Shown here piece by piece: positions 6,085-6,087 of a DNA stretch of 6,087 nt (within the stretch, counting starts at the first letter, position 1; each line of letters begins with the position of its first letter). The notes under the pieces are model-generated. The model made no database searches, was not told the DNA's origin, and was given only the letters and a program-made list of their open reading frames with translations. Source of the DNA: Bacillota bacterium (lineage in GTDB: Bacteria > Bacillota > Dethiobacteria > Dethiobacterales > Dethiobacteraceae); the NCBI GenBank assembly GCA_012800215.1, contig JAAZJT010000079.1, forward strand, positions 1 to 6,087. Reading direction: 5' to 3'. Position numbers and translations under genes: made by a program.

Positions 6085-6087
6085 AGA

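Overview
The window is an AT-rich stretch of bacterial accessory DNA. Strong G-rich Shine-Dalgarno sequences, the codon use and the protein styles suggest a Firmicute, probably a Clostridia-type anaerobe; no housekeeping gene is present to confirm this. It reads as a genomic island bounded by transposon material and partly in decay.

Layout: positions 1-342 hold the C-terminal part of an IS3-family transposase, whose element probably ends near 356. The IS end runs directly into a WYL-domain transcription regulator (360-1304) that appears to have lost its first residues and its promoter. Three tightly packed genes follow on the same strand. The first (1332-2648) encodes a 438-residue protein with an N-terminal HNH-type nuclease motif and a C-terminal hydrophobic, glycine-rich region. 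The second (2661-3464) encodes a 267-residue helical protein with a hydrophobic N-terminus. The third (3482-4510) encodes a 342-residue protein with an N-terminal single [4Fe-4S] ferredoxin-like domain fused to a region I do not recognise.

From 4511 to 5435 there is no intact gene of clear standing. Reading across frames reveals two decayed genes for small membrane proteins: 4636-5108, with one frameshift and two stops, and 5126-5435, with one frameshift. A short unassigned coding-like scrap lies at 4501-4599. A perfect 15-bp stem at 5520-5557 looks like a bidirectional terminator. It separates this strand from a convergent minus-strand gene (5573-5950) for a small protein with a SEC-C-like zinc motif, which also seems to lack its natural start. 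At the right edge (about 5962-6087) is a sequence resembling the left end of another IS3-type element. It carries a long stem-loop that can pair with the Shine-Dalgarno of a gene starting just outside the window.

How the parts may work together: WYL regulators often control anti-phage or DNA-damage-linked operons. Here one sits 27 bp upstream of a nuclease-membrane protein, a helical partner and an iron-sulfur protein. My best hypothesis is a three-component defence or stress-response module that I cannot match to a named system. The IS insertion at its 5' end may have silenced it or altered its control. Function is inferred from architecture and context only.
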